From Paraburkholderia polaris (lineage in GTDB: Bacteria > Pseudomonadota > Gammaproteobacteria > Burkholderiales > Burkholderiaceae): a stretch of 64,000 nt of DNA. Shown here in pieces: positions 27,039-35,963 of the stretch. The stretch spans positions 1 through 64,000 of the forward strand of contig NZ_JABBGJ010000030.1 in the NCBI RefSeq assembly GCF_012927345.1, in the 5' to 3' direction. A program made the translations under genes and the position numbers. The notes beneath the pieces are model-generated. The model saw nothing but the letters and a program-made list of their open reading frames with translations, did not search any database and had not been told where the DNA came from. Every line of letters begins with the position of its first letter. Within the stretch, counting starts at the first letter, position 1.

Positions 27039-28100
27039 ATGAAACGAAACGAATCACGGCAGCGCAGCGGTCGACGAAAGACGTTGGCGGCATTGAGCGT
27101 GGCGGCTGGTTTCTGCGCCGCGACCGCCCACGCGCAATCGAGTGTCACGCTGTACGGTTTGATCGACGCCGGCATTCAGTACCGCACGAACGCGGACGGC
27201 CAGCACAGCGCGGTCAACCTGCAGAACTACGGCGTGTTGCCGTCGCAGATCGGTTTGACGGGCACGGAAGACCTGGGTGGCGGCTTGCAGGCGATCTTCC
27301 GCCTTGAGCAGGGCCTCAACGTGAACGATGGCACGGCCACGGTGCCTGGTTACGCATTCTTTCGCGGCGCTTATGTCGGTTTGACCGGCAAGTTCGGCAC
27401 CGTCACGCTCGGGCGGCAGTTCAGCGTGCTGTTCGATCGCACGGTTTTCTACGACCCGCTGCTGTACGCGGCGTACAGCGGGCAGGGTGTGCTGGTGCCG
27501 CTGTCGGCCAACTTCATCGATAACTCGGTGAAGTTCAAGACCGCGGAATATGGCGGCTTCAGCGCCGAAGCATTGGCCGCAACCGGTGGCGTGGCCGGCA
27601 ATTCGCGCTCGGGCCGGGTGCTGGAAATCGGCGCGCAATACGGCGGCAATGGCTACGGCATCAGCGCGGCGCTGCATCGGGCGCAAGGCACGGCGTCCGG
27701 CGATGTGGATACGTCGGGATTGCAGCAGACCATCGGTACGCTGGCCGCGCATTGGGACATCGCGACGCTTTCGCTGTACGGCGGTGCTGAGCGGCAAACC
27801 GGATCGCTCGCGCCGTCGAAAACCGTGGCGTGGGGCGGGGCGCGTTACCAGGTCAACAATTTCGTCGGCCTCGCGGGCGGCGTCTATCAGACCTGGTCGA
27901 GCACGCCGAGCGTCGGTCATCCGACGCTGTTCATCGCGAGCGGCACCTATGCGCTGTCAAAGCGCACGGTGGCATATGTGAATCTCGGCTACTCGCGCAA
28001 CAGCAGTCAAAGCTCGCAGCCGGTCTATGAATACGACGCACCGCCGCTCAACGGCGCCTCGCAGTTCGGCGCGATGCTCGGCATGTATCACACGTTCTGA
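27039..28100 (+). CDS. Outer-membrane porin (OmpC-like, Burkholderia type)
   Basis: A 353-aa trimeric general porin. A twin-basic signal peptide (RRKTLAALSVAAGFCAATAHA) is followed by QSSVTLYGLIDAGIQY, then GSEDLGGG-like FRLEQGLNV, GKFGTVTLGRQ and a C-terminal strand ending in Phe (GMYHTF), the outer-membrane insertion signal. The ATG at 27039 was chosen because it starts the signal peptide and has a ggag site; the open frame extends upstream as a shadow. It probably admits the substrate of the neighbouring MFS transporter. Confidence 0.92.
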   Translation: MKRNESRQRSGRRKTLAALSVAAGFCAATAHAQSSVTLYGLIDAGIQYRTNADGQHSAVNLQNYGVLPSQIGLTGTEDLGGGLQAIFRLEQGLNVNDGTATVPGYAFFRGAYVGLTGKFGTVTLGRQFSVLFDRTVFYDPLLYAAYSGQGVLVPLSANFIDNSVKFKTAEYGGFSAEALAATGGVAGNSRSGRVLEIGAQYGGNGYGISAALHRAQGTASGDVDTSGLQQTIGTLAAHWDIATLSLYGGAERQTGSLAPSKTVAWGGARYQVNNFVGLAGGVYQTWSSTPSVGHPTLFIASGTYALSKRTVAYVNLGYSRNSSQSSQPVYEYDAPPLNGASQFGAMLGMYHTF

Positions 28101-28109
28101 TTGCCTGCC

Positions 28110-28177
28110 GCCGGCGTGGCGCCTCAGTGTCGACAACGCCGGCTGGTATTCGCCTCTCATAGGCCGCGTATCGGCCT
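28110..28177 (+). terminator. Two stem-loops after the porin gene
   Basis: GCCGGCGT/ACGCCGGC (28110-28117 with 28136-28143) and AGGCCG/CGGCCT (28161-28166 with 28172-28177) lie between porin and MFS genes. No clear T-run follows either. They may attenuate rather than stop transcription into the MFS gene. Confidence 0.35.
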
Positions 28178-28210
28178 TCGTTGCAACCGCAACCGTTACT
28201 TCTGAGCCCC

Positions 28211-29446
28211 ATGAAAACTTCTTCGACATCTTCATTTGCCACGGCCGCTGCGTCCGTGCCGTCCGCGGCCGCGCCGCGCGAAATCGCGACGTCCACGCTG
28301 CTGTCGCTGGTGGTGTTTGCCGCCATCACACCGTTGTTGCTGCTGGTCGCGCCGGCAGTCGCCGCGCAACTCGGCGGACAGCTCGGCTTGAGCGCCTCGC
28401 AGATCGGCACGTATTTCTTCGTCGAACTCGGCGCGTTCAGTTGCGCGACTTTGCCATCGCTCCTGTGGTTGGGCCGCGTCGACGCGCGCCGTGTCGCGGC
28501 GATCGCCACGGCGGTGTTTTGCATCGGCAATCTCGCCACGGCGCTGCTGATGCCGGGCTTCGTCGTGTTGCTGGTGTTGCGCGCGCTGACCGCGCTCGGC
28601 GGCGGCACGCTGATGGTGCTGTGTATGACGAGCGCGGCAACGAGCGGCAATCGTGACCGCGTCTATGGCTTGTGGGTGGTGGGCCAACTGGTGGCTGGTG
28701 CGCTCGGACTATTCGTGCTGCCGCATCTGTTCGACGCGTTCGGTTTGCGCGCGCTGTATGTGGTGTTGGCCGTGCTCGCGCTGATCGCATCGCCGCTTAC
28801 GCGCGGCTTCGATCCGGCACTGGGCGGCACCAGCGGCAAGCAGGTGCGACAGGCTGGATCCGGCATGAACGGCAAAAGCAGCACGTGGTTTCTCGCGACG
28901 CTGGTGATCGGCGGCGTGCTCGCTTTCTATGTGGCGATCGGCGGCGTCTGGACGTTCGCGAGCAAGGCGGCGTCGCTCGCTGGACTCGACGCTGGACACA
29001 CCGGCGAACTGCTGGCGGTTGCGAGCGTGATGGGCATTGTCGGCGCGGCGTGCGCGTCGTTCATCGGCAACCGGATCGCGCGTGCCGCGATGTTGCTGAC
29101 GGGTTACGCGATTCTCGTCGCGGCTTTGCTCGGTCTGTCGGCGCATCCTGGTTCGACGGGCTACGCCGCCGCGATCTTCGCCTTCAAATTCGCGTGGACC
29201 TTCGTGCTGCCGTTCATCCTCGCCGCAGCCGCAAAAACCGATACGTCCGGGCGGTTGATCGCCACGCTGAACTTCGTGATCGGCGCGGGCCTCGCGATCG
29301 GCCCGCTGATCGCCGGCTTTCTCCTCGACGCCGGCGCGGGACTCAATACGTTGTTTCAGGGCGCGGCGGTGATCTGCGCGTTGTCTTTCGTTTGCCTGCT
29401 GCGTGTCGAGCGTAGCGGGCGCGAAGTGCCGGGCGCGCGTCGGTGA
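28211..29446 (+). CDS. MFS transporter
   Basis: A 411-aa inner-membrane permease with about twelve hydrophobic segments. The first is TLLSLVVFAAITPLLLLVAPAVAA. A long Gly/Ala-rich middle follows, then HPGSTGYAAAIFAFKFAWTFVLPF. The arrangement fits the drug/metabolite-type major facilitator fold. Substrate is not evident; the context (porin, amidohydrolase, MoaF) suggests an amine or amide conjugate. ATG 28211 is followed by a Ser/Thr/Ala-rich cytoplasmic start. Confidence 0.85.
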   Translation: MKTSSTSSFATAAASVPSAAAPREIATSTLLSLVVFAAITPLLLLVAPAVAAQLGGQLGLSASQIGTYFFVELGAFSCATLPSLLWLGRVDARRVAAIATAVFCIGNLATALLMPGFVVLLVLRALTALGGGTLMVLCMTSAATSGNRDRVYGLWVVGQLVAGALGLFVLPHLFDAFGLRALYVVLAVLALIASPLTRGFDPALGGTSGKQVRQAGSGMNGKSSTWFLATLVIGGVLAFYVAIGGVWTFASKAASLAGLDAGHTGELLAVASVMGIVGAACASFIGNRIARAAMLLTGYAILVAALLGLSAHPGSTGYAAAIFAFKFAWTFVLPFILAAAAKTDTSGRLIATLNFVIGAGLAIGPLIAGFLLDAGAGLNTLFQGAAVICALSFVCLLRVERSGREVPGARR

Positions 29447-29504
29447 CCGTACAGTCGAACCCGGTCGATTTGAATCCGCAAGTGAACTACAGGTAAGAGA
29501 AATC

Positions 29505-30617
29505 ATGAGCAAAACGGCATTTTTCACGGATGAACGCACCTTCTGGCATACAGGTGGCACGCATGCGCTGTTCTTTCCGGTCGGCGGCTGGGTGCAGCCG
29601 CCATCGAGCAGCGGTTACGCGGAATCGCCCGATTCGAAACGCAGGTTGCTGGCGCTGATCCAGACCTCGGGGCTGGCGGCGTCGCTCGACATGCAGAGTG
29701 CGGAGCTTGCCACTGAAGAAGATTTGCTGCGCATCCATCCGCGCGATTATCTGAACCGCTTCAAGGCGCTCAGCGACACGACAGGCGGCGATCTGGGCGA
29801 CCTCGCACCGTTCGGCAAGGGCAGCTATGAGATCGCTGCACTTTCCGCGGGGCTAGCCATTGGCGCAATCGACACCGTGCTCGACAAGCGGGCAAGCAAC
29901 GCATTCTCGTTGTCACGGCCGCCTGGCCATCACTGCCTGCGCGACAAGCCGATGGGCTTCTGCCTCTTCGCCAATATTCCCATTGCGATCGAAGCGGCCC
30001 GTGCGAGGCATGGCGTCGAACGCGTCGCGGTGATCGACTGGGATGTGCACCACGGCAACGGCACGCAGTCGATCTATTACGACGATCCCAACACGCTGAC
30101 GATTTCGCTGCATCAGGACCGCTGCTTTCCGCCGGGCTACAGCGGTGCGGACGAGCGCGGCACGGGCGCGGGCGTGGGTGCCAACGTGAATATTCCACTG
30201 TTGCCGGGCGGCGGCCACGACGCCTATCTATATGCGTTCGAGCGCATCGTGCTGCCTGCGCTCGACGCGTTCAAGCCGGATCTGATCGTCGTGGCGAGCG
30301 GGCTCGACGCGAGCGCGGTCGATCCGCTCGCGCGGATGCTGCTGCACAGCGAGAGCTATCGCACGATGACGCAACTCGTGCGTGATGCCGCGGAACGTCA
30401 TTGCGGCGGGCGTCTGGTGATCGTGCACGAGGGCGGGTATTCGGAAGCCTATGTGCCGTTCTGCGGGCACGCCATTGTCGAAACGCTGGCGGACGTGCGT
30501 ACGCAGGTGACTGATCCGATGCTCGATCTGGCGATCGCGCAGCAGCCGAATGAACGCTTCAAGGCGTTTCAGCGTGGGTTGATCGATGAACTGGCCGGTG
30601 AGTTCGGGCTGCTTTGA
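29505..30617 (+). CDS. Histone-deacetylase-fold amidohydrolase (acetylpolyamine amidohydrolase-like)
   Basis: Zn-dependent enzymes of this arginase/deacetylase superfamily remove acyl groups from amines. In bacteria many act on acetylated polyamines or other small amides. The 370-aa product shows SLSRPPGHHCL (tandem catalytic histidines, ~140), VIDWDVHHGNGTQ (Zn Asp and His, ~178) and VASGLDASAVDPLARM (Zn Asp, ~268), so the active site looks complete. No signal peptide, so cytoplasmic. It follows the MFS gene by 58 bases, suggesting that an imported N-acyl amine is the substrate. That is inference. Confidence 0.88.
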   Translation: MSKTAFFTDERTFWHTGGTHALFFPVGGWVQPPSSSGYAESPDSKRRLLALIQTSGLAASLDMQSAELATEEDLLRIHPRDYLNRFKALSDTTGGDLGDLAPFGKGSYEIAALSAGLAIGAIDTVLDKRASNAFSLSRPPGHHCLRDKPMGFCLFANIPIAIEAARARHGVERVAVIDWDVHHGNGTQSIYYDDPNTLTISLHQDRCFPPGYSGADERGTGAGVGANVNIPLLPGGGHDAYLYAFERIVLPALDAFKPDLIVVASGLDASAVDPLARMLLHSESYRTMTQLVRDAAERHCGGRLVIVHEGGYSEAYVPFCGHAIVETLADVRTQVTDPMLDLAIAQQPNERFKAFQRGLIDELAGEFGLL

Positions 30618-30633
30618 GGCCTGTTAATGCATT

Positions 30634-30681
30634 CGGAGCGTCTAAAGAAGGCTCTAAGCCTTCAGGTTTCCGGACGCTCCG
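30634..30681. terminator. Nested double stem-loop after the amidohydrolase gene
   Basis: Outer stem CGGAGCGTC (30634-30642) with GACGCTCCG (30673-30681). Inner stem GAAGGCT (30647-30653) with AGCCTTC (30657-30663), 3-base loop. Nine unpaired bases sit on the 3' side between the stems. It starts 16 bases after the stop. No T-run follows. It resembles the element at 37326-37371 in layout. Confidence 0.5.
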
Positions 30682-30827
30682 TGCCGCTTAAACCCGCGGG
30701 CGTTGTCATCCTTATGGTCGATGCCGCCGCGCCCACAGGCTCCGTACAGTAGTCACAGGCGCCGCGGCCTGGCGCTCGATGTGAGACAAGCCGCGGCAAA
30801 TCATCGAACTACTGGAGCGATACAGAC

Positions 30828-31643
30828 ATGACATCTCAACCCGTTTTCATCCAGGTCGGCGCGCTGGCCGAAGGTTTCGCACCTGACAGCCACATCCTCC
30901 CGCCCGTCGACGATCTCACCGGCCGCACGTTGCAACTTGAATTCGCCGATGGCCCCGCCGAAACGTTGACGTTCGTCTCCGCCGGTGCGTTGCGTACGGC
31001 AAACGCTCAATTCGAATGCCGGGTCACCTCGGTGCGCGACGGCATTTACTTCGTCGATTACATCGGTGGTGGCGACGGCTCGCGGCCGGCAGCGACGAGT
31101 TACGTGCTCGATGTAAAGCAGGGTTTGTGCACCGCGGTGGTCGGCACCTTGCCGAACGAAACCGAAGCCCGTACCGATGCGTTCACGCGTGTCGAACGAG
31201 GCCTGGAGTTGACCGGCGTACAAGCGCAATTCCGTCACGGCAGGATCGCGCAACAGAGCGCTCAGGCAGGAGCAGAAGCGGCGTTGCATCATCCGACTCG
31301 CGAACTGATCGGCATGCGCAACCTGTACACGTATAGCGCCACGGAACAGTACGAACACGTCTATCTGAACGACAACTTCTATGCGTGGCAATGCCTCTCG
31401 GGCGTGGAAGCAGGTCTCGCCGATGTGGACCGTTGCCACTACATCGCCATCGCCAAAGATCTGTACCTGTTCGTGTGGCGCGAGAAAATCATCCCGACGC
31501 TCGGTGTGGTGATGATCGACCTCGAACGCAAGAAGACCGACGGCAAGATTTTTGGTTATCAGGGCAACCAGTTCGACGCGTTGTCGAATTTCCCGGTCGG
31601 CGCACTTGCACAAGTGCTTAACGTGACCCGGCATCCGCAATGA
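30828..31643 (+). CDS. MoaF-family protein
   Basis: The 271-aa product matches the two-part MoaF family (MoaF N and C domains), lipocalin-like in shape. Recognisable parts are LTGRTLQLEFADG, YFVDYIGGGDGSRPAATSYVLD, the QYEHVYLNDNFYAWQCLSGVE segment and DLYLFVWREKIIPTLGVVMIDL. MoaF was named in Klebsiella as part of the monoamine regulon (moaEF) and is not a molybdopterin protein, despite frequent mis-labelling. Biochemical function is unknown. It overlaps the following SDR gene (ATGA), so the two are translated together. Confidence 0.85.
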   Translation: MTSQPVFIQVGALAEGFAPDSHILPPVDDLTGRTLQLEFADGPAETLTFVSAGALRTANAQFECRVTSVRDGIYFVDYIGGGDGSRPAATSYVLDVKQGLCTAVVGTLPNETEARTDAFTRVERGLELTGVQAQFRHGRIAQQSAQAGAEAALHHPTRELIGMRNLYTYSATEQYEHVYLNDNFYAWQCLSGVEAGLADVDRCHYIAIAKDLYLFVWREKIIPTLGVVMIDLERKKTDGKIFGYQGNQFDALSNFPVGALAQVLNVTRHPQ

Positions 31644-32443
31644 CCGGCGCCGCGCAGCAGTCGACGGGCGTGCGCGATTTCGCCGGCAAGACGGTGCTGG
31701 TGACCGGCGGCGCGCAAGGCATTGGGCGTGGTATCGCCGAGGCGTTTGCCGCGCGCGGCGCTTCGGTGGCGATTGCGGATATGCGCATTGATGCGGCCTC
31801 AGAAGCAGTGCTACGTCTCGTGCAGCAGGGCGGCGCGGCCCGCGCGTACGAAGCGGATATGGCCGAGTACGCGCAGATCGAGCGCCTTGTCGCCGATGTG
31901 GAGGCGGACTTCGGCAGGCTCGACGTGGTCGTGCACAACGCCGCGTATTTCCCGCTCACCGCCTTCGAAGCGATTACGCCGGCGATTCTGCAGCGCACCC
32001 TCGCCGTGAATCTCGCCGCGCTCTTCTGGCTCGCGCAGGCGGCGACGCCCGCGTTCATCCGGCAACGCGGCGGCCGGATGCTGGCGACCTCGTCGGTGAC
32101 GGGGCCGCGTGTCGCTTATCCGGGGCTCGCGCACTATGCGGCGTCGAAGGCGGGCGTGAACGGCTTCATTCGCGCCGCAGCGTTGGAACTGGCACCGCAC
32201 CGGATCACGGTCAACGGTGTCGAGCCCGGCATGATCCGCACGCCCGCGATGGGCAACCTCGGCGACGACGCGCACAACCGCCGCATCGAACAGGCGATTC
32301 CGCTCGGGCGGCTGGGCGAACCGTCGGATATCGCGGCGGCCATGCTGTTTCTGGCTTCCGATGCGGCCTCGTACATCACGGGCCAAACCATCGTGGTCGA
32401 CGGCGGCGCGACCTTGCCCGAATCGACCGTCGTGATGGGCTAA
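31640..32443 (+). CDS. Short-chain dehydrogenase/reductase
   Basis: A 267-aa classical SDR. It has the nucleotide site VLVTGGAQGIGRG, HNAAYF, and the catalytic Ser in TSSVTG with YAASK (Tyr-x-x-x-Lys) at ~165. It ends with the usual YITGQTIVVDGGATLPE. An Asp after the second strand (IADMR) favours NAD. Substrate unknown; coupling to MoaF suggests a step on the same amine-derived compound, perhaps oxidation of a hydroxyl. Confidence 0.88.
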   Translation: MTGAAQQSTGVRDFAGKTVLVTGGAQGIGRGIAEAFAARGASVAIADMRIDAASEAVLRLVQQGGAARAYEADMAEYAQIERLVADVEADFGRLDVVVHNAAYFPLTAFEAITPAILQRTLAVNLAALFWLAQAATPAFIRQRGGRMLATSSVTGPRVAYPGLAHYAASKAGVNGFIRAAALELAPHRITVNGVEPGMIRTPAMGNLGDDAHNRRIEQAIPLGRLGEPSDIAAAMLFLASDAASYITGQTIVVDGGATLPESTVVMG

Positions 32444-32456
32444 GGCCTCGCGGCCT
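32443..32456. terminator. Short stem-loop between convergent SDR genes
   Basis: AGGCC, loop TCGC, GGCCT lies in the 16 bases between the two stop codons and could end transcription from both sides. Stem is only 5 bp. Confidence 0.35.
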
Positions 32457-32459
32457 CGC

Positions 32460-33245
32460 TCACATATGGTCGAACGCCAGCGTCGGCACATCGACGATCG
32501 AGGAACCGCCGTCGGCAACGAGGGTGGCGCCCGTCACGATCGACGCAGCGGGCGACACCAGAAACTCGCATACGCCGGCGATTTCTTCTGCGTGCGCGGG
32601 ACGGCGCAACGGCACATCGGCGCAGACACGCTGGTAGGCCGCGTCGAGCGTTTCGTCGTAGCGCTGCATCAACGGTTGCATTTCCGCATCGGCCATCGGC
32701 GTGCGGACCCAGCCGGGGCAAACCGCGTTGACGCGCACGCCGTGGGGGCCGTAGTCGCGCGCGAGCGAGCGCGTGAGACCGATCAGCGCGTGCTTCGACG
32801 TGGTGTAGCCGCAGACAGCGGGCCCCGCGGCGAGCGAAGCGATCGAGGCGACCAGCACGATCGCGCCGCGCCGTTCGATCAGATCGGGCAGGCAGGCGCG
32901 GGCGGCGACGAAGGCCGTGTCGAGATTGGCGCGCATCGCGGCGGACCAGGCGGCGTCGTTGGTTTCGGTGGCGCTGCCCATGCCGAAACCGCCGGCGCAG
33001 GCGATCAGTGCATCGACCGCACCACCGTCGGCCTTGATCGCGGCGATGAAGCGCTGCCAGTCGGCGGCGCTGGCGGCGTCGCCATCGAGCGCCAGGCCGC
33101 CGGTTTCGCGCGCCACCCGTTCGAGCGGCTCGCGGCGCCTGCCGATCAGCGCCACGCGTGCGCCGCGCGAAGCAAACAGCCGCGCGCAGGCTTCACCGAT
33201 ACCGGTGCCTGCGCCTGTGATGACAACCGTGCGTTGTTTGGACAT
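32460..33245 (-). CDS. Short-chain dehydrogenase/reductase
   Basis: A 261-aa classical SDR on the opposite strand. It has VVITGAGTGIGEAC, ACAGGFG, VLVASIASLAAGPAVCGYTTSKHALIG (Ser, Tyr, Lys triad), and INVDGG-like VTGATLVADGGSSI. An Arg-rich stretch after the second strand (IGRRRE) suggests NADP preference, unlike the previous SDR. I chose ATG 33245 (MSKQRTVVITG) from the family start. It is divergent from the LuxR gene downstream. Confidence 0.86.
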   Translation of the reverse strand: MSKQRTVVITGAGTGIGEACARLFASRGARVALIGRRREPLERVARETGGLALDGDAASAADWQRFIAAIKADGGAVDALIACAGGFGMGSATETNDAAWSAAMRANLDTAFVAARACLPDLIERRGAIVLVASIASLAAGPAVCGYTTSKHALIGLTRSLARDYGPHGVRVNAVCPGWVRTPMADAEMQPLMQRYDETLDAAYQRVCADVPLRRPAHAEEIAGVCEFLVSPAASIVTGATLVADGGSSIVDVPTLAFDHM

Positions 33246-33467
33246 GGCGTTCCTTACCAATGTGAATGGACGTGATTGAGTTTGATGAAAGGAGTGAAGC
33301 GTGAACCCAGAGTCTAGGCATGCCGGACGTACTGCGGAATCAGGCAAAAGGATGACAACGCAACCGTTGTTCGAGTGCGCGGGGCGCGTCGATTTGCCAA
33401 TTCGTGCTCACGCTATGGAATCGCACGTTCGTACGATGGTCTTGAGCTGGTGAACCGGGAGAGCGCC

Positions 33468-34208
33468 ATGTTGAACACGATTCGGGACGAAGCCGCGTCC
33501 CACTGCGCCTTCATGCCTGCACTGGGCGCCGCAGTGAGCGCGCTCGCGCAACTGGTGCGACCCTCGGCGACGGTCTTCTACTGGGTCGGCGCGGATAACG
33601 AACCGTCGGGCTTCGAGCTGTTCGGCATGACCGAGACGATGCATCGCACGTACTTGCAGCGTTACTGCACGCTCGATCCAATGCATCCGTCGCGCTTTTC
33701 GACACAGACGGGCAGTGTGCTCACGCTCGCGGGCGAATTGCCTGAGACGGTGCGGGGCGGCTCGGTGTACTGGCGGCGTTTCCTGAATCCGCATCAGGTG
33801 GTTGACGTGATGGAGGTCTTGCTGCGGGATGGCACGCGAGGCGCACGTCCGGTCGCGGCGTTTTCGCTGCTGCGCATGGCGCCCGCGCAAGCCTTCTTCG
33901 AGGAGGATCAACACCACGCGAGGGCGGTGCAACCGCTTCTGGAAGCTGCCTTGGTGCCGGCGCTGCGCGACCAGCGGCCCATGCGTACGCATCTGCGCCA
34001 CGGCGGAGAACTCGACACCGATAGCCGCGCGAGCCTGACGCATCGCGAGCAACAGATCGCGCGCCTCGTACGCAACGGTTTGTCGAACAAGGAGATCGCA
34101 CGCGACCTCGCGCTCGCGCAGCCCACCGTCAAAACCCACCTGTTGCGCATGTTCCGCAAGCTCGGCGTGTCGAGCCGCACGGAAATGATCGGCGCGCTGT
34201 TTCTATAA
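33468..34208 (+). CDS. LuxR-family transcriptional regulator
   Basis: A 246-aa regulator. The C-terminal helix-turn-helix is LTHREQQIARLVRNGLSNKEIARDLALAQPTVKTHL. The N-terminal ~175 residues have no receiver-domain Asp pattern and resemble the sensor part of the other LuxR protein at 25543 only in general layout. A gggag site precedes ATG 33468. It is upstream of and codirectional with the aldehyde dehydrogenase gene, and divergent from the SDR, so it likely regulates one or both. Confidence 0.82.
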   Translation: MLNTIRDEAASHCAFMPALGAAVSALAQLVRPSATVFYWVGADNEPSGFELFGMTETMHRTYLQRYCTLDPMHPSRFSTQTGSVLTLAGELPETVRGGSVYWRRFLNPHQVVDVMEVLLRDGTRGARPVAAFSLLRMAPAQAFFEEDQHHARAVQPLLEAALVPALRDQRPMRTHLRHGGELDTDSRASLTHREQQIARLVRNGLSNKEIARDLALAQPTVKTHLLRMFRKLGVSSRTEMIGALFL

Positions 34209-34346
34209 AGGACCGACGCCATGATCGACACCTGGCCGATAGCTGGAACGTCGTCGACGACGCGCCTGCCGATTTGCGCTAACGGTGGACGAACCGGCGT
34301 GACACCATTCTTCAACACGATGGCCTCGCGGCCATGGATCAGACAG

Positions 34347-34390
34347 CAACGAGACACCAACGAGACACCAACGAGAGACCAACGAGAGAC
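34347..34390 (+). repeat. Four tandem 11-bp repeats in the aldehyde dehydrogenase leader
   Basis: CAACGAGACAC twice and then CAACGAGAGAC twice, ending 7 bases before the ATG at 34398. The repeat covers the region where a ribosome site should lie; only a weak agga remains next to the start. Copy number or pairing could change translation. Confidence 0.85.
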
Positions 34391-34397
34391 CCAGGAT

Positions 34398-35897
34398 ATG
34401 AGTAACGATGCAACGGTTGTCGTCAGCGATGCGGTTCGCGCGTTCGTGCAGCGCGATTTTGGCCTGTTTATCGGTGGTGCGCAGCAACACGCGCATTCGG
34501 AGCGCCGTCTGGACGTGTTCAATCCGGCGAGCGGCGAACGCCTCGCGACGGTAGCGGATGCGGATGCAACCGACGTCGATCGCGCGGTGAGCAACGCGCG
34601 CGCCGCGTTCGATGCGCGTGTGTGGAGCGGCCTGCGCCCCGCCGATCGCGAGCGCATTCTGTTGCGTTTCGCCGACCTGCTCGAAGCTAACGCCGAAGAC
34701 CTCGCACAACTCGAAACCTTGAATCAGGGCAAGTCGATCAACATCGCCCGCGCGGTGGAAGTGGGCGCGACGATCGAGTATGTGCGCTATATGGCGGGCT
34801 GGGCGACCAAGATCACTGGCGAAACGCTGGACGTGTCGATTCCGTTTCCGCCCGGTACGCGTTATACGGCGTTCACGCGCAAGGAGCCTATCGGCGTGGT
34901 CGCAGGCATCGTGCCGTGGAATTTCCCGCTGATGATCGCCGTGTGGAAGCTGGTGCCGGCGCTCGCGGCGGGCTGCACCATCGTGATCAAGCCGTCGCCG
35001 GAAACGCCTTTGACGGCGCTGCGTCTGGCCGAATTGGCGCTTGAGGCCGGCGTGCCGGCGGGCGTGTTCAACGTCGTTACCGGCGGCCGCGAATGCGGGG
35101 CCGCGCTCGCGGCGCATCCTGGCATCAGCAAGATTTCATTCACCGGCTCGACGCCGACGGGCAAGCTGGTCGGCACCGCCGCCGTGCAGAACATGACGCG
35201 CTTTTCATTGGAACTCGGCGGCAAGAATCCGGCGGTGATGCTCGCCGATATCGACGTCGAGCAGGCGATTCAAGGCGCGCTGGCCGGCGGCTTCTTCAAC
35301 CAGGGGCAGGTGTGCGCGGCGGCCTCGCGCATTTACGTGCATCGCAGCAAGTACCGGCAAGTGGCAGACGGTCTCGCCGATATCGCCAACGCCATGACGC
35401 TGGGGCCTGGTCTCGACCCGACTGCGCAGATCAATCCGCTCGTGTCCGCGCAGCACCGTGACCGCGTCAAGCAGCACATCGTGCGCGCTCAGGCGGCTGG
35501 TCTGAAGTTTCTTGCGGGCGGCAAGCCGGTCGATCTGCCGGGCTACTACGTTCGCCCCACCGTCATCGCCGACGTGCCGCACGACGCGGCAATCGTGCGC
35601 GACGAGGTGTTCGGTCCCGTGCTCGCCATCGTCCCGTTCGACGATCCGCTCGAAGCGCTCCGCCTCGCTAACGATTCACCGTACGGCCTCGCCGCGAGCC
35701 TGTGGAGCAATGACCTCAAGACCGTGATGAACCTCGTGCCGCAAATCGAGGCGGGCACCGTGTGGGTCAACTGCCACGTGCCGCTCGATCCGGGCATGCC
35801 GTTCGGCGGCTTCAAACAGTCGGGCATCGGCCGCGAATTCGGCAAATACGCAATCGAAGGTTTTACAGAAACCAAGTCCGTGTGCATCGCGCATTGA
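34398..35897 (+). CDS. NAD-dependent aldehyde dehydrogenase (phenylacetaldehyde dehydrogenase-like)
   Basis: A 499-aa aldehyde dehydrogenase. Motifs: PWNFPLMIAVWKLVPALAAGC, FTGSTPTGKL, the catalytic glutamate in LELGGKNPAV and the catalytic cysteine in FFNQGQVCAAASR (~305). The FFNQGQVC form is common in phenylacetaldehyde/aryl-acetaldehyde dehydrogenases, so an arylacetaldehyde from an aromatic amine is a fitting substrate. Betaine- or aminobutyraldehyde-type activity cannot be excluded. I start at ATG 34398. The open frame continues upstream through the 11-bp repeats, where the sequence is not protein-like. Confidence 0.88.
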   Translation: MSNDATVVVSDAVRAFVQRDFGLFIGGAQQHAHSERRLDVFNPASGERLATVADADATDVDRAVSNARAAFDARVWSGLRPADRERILLRFADLLEANAEDLAQLETLNQGKSINIARAVEVGATIEYVRYMAGWATKITGETLDVSIPFPPGTRYTAFTRKEPIGVVAGIVPWNFPLMIAVWKLVPALAAGCTIVIKPSPETPLTALRLAELALEAGVPAGVFNVVTGGRECGAALAAHPGISKISFTGSTPTGKLVGTAAVQNMTRFSLELGGKNPAVMLADIDVEQAIQGALAGGFFNQGQVCAAASRIYVHRSKYRQVADGLADIANAMTLGPGLDPTAQINPLVSAQHRDRVKQHIVRAQAAGLKFLAGGKPVDLPGYYVRPTVIADVPHDAAIVRDEVFGPVLAIVPFDDPLEALRLANDSPYGLAASLWSNDLKTVMNLVPQIEAGTVWVNCHVPLDPGMPFGGFKQSGIGREFGKYAIEGFTETKSVCIAH

Positions 35898-35963
35898 GCT
35901 AAACGCAGCCACACGCCAGCCACACGAACCTGCCAACATACTGGACCTAATGGAGTAAGCACT

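Noticed and set aside
30828..31643. Molybdenum cofactor biosynthesis role for the MoaF protein
   Set aside because: The name comes from the Klebsiella monoamine regulon. No molybdopterin genes or molybdoenzymes are nearby.
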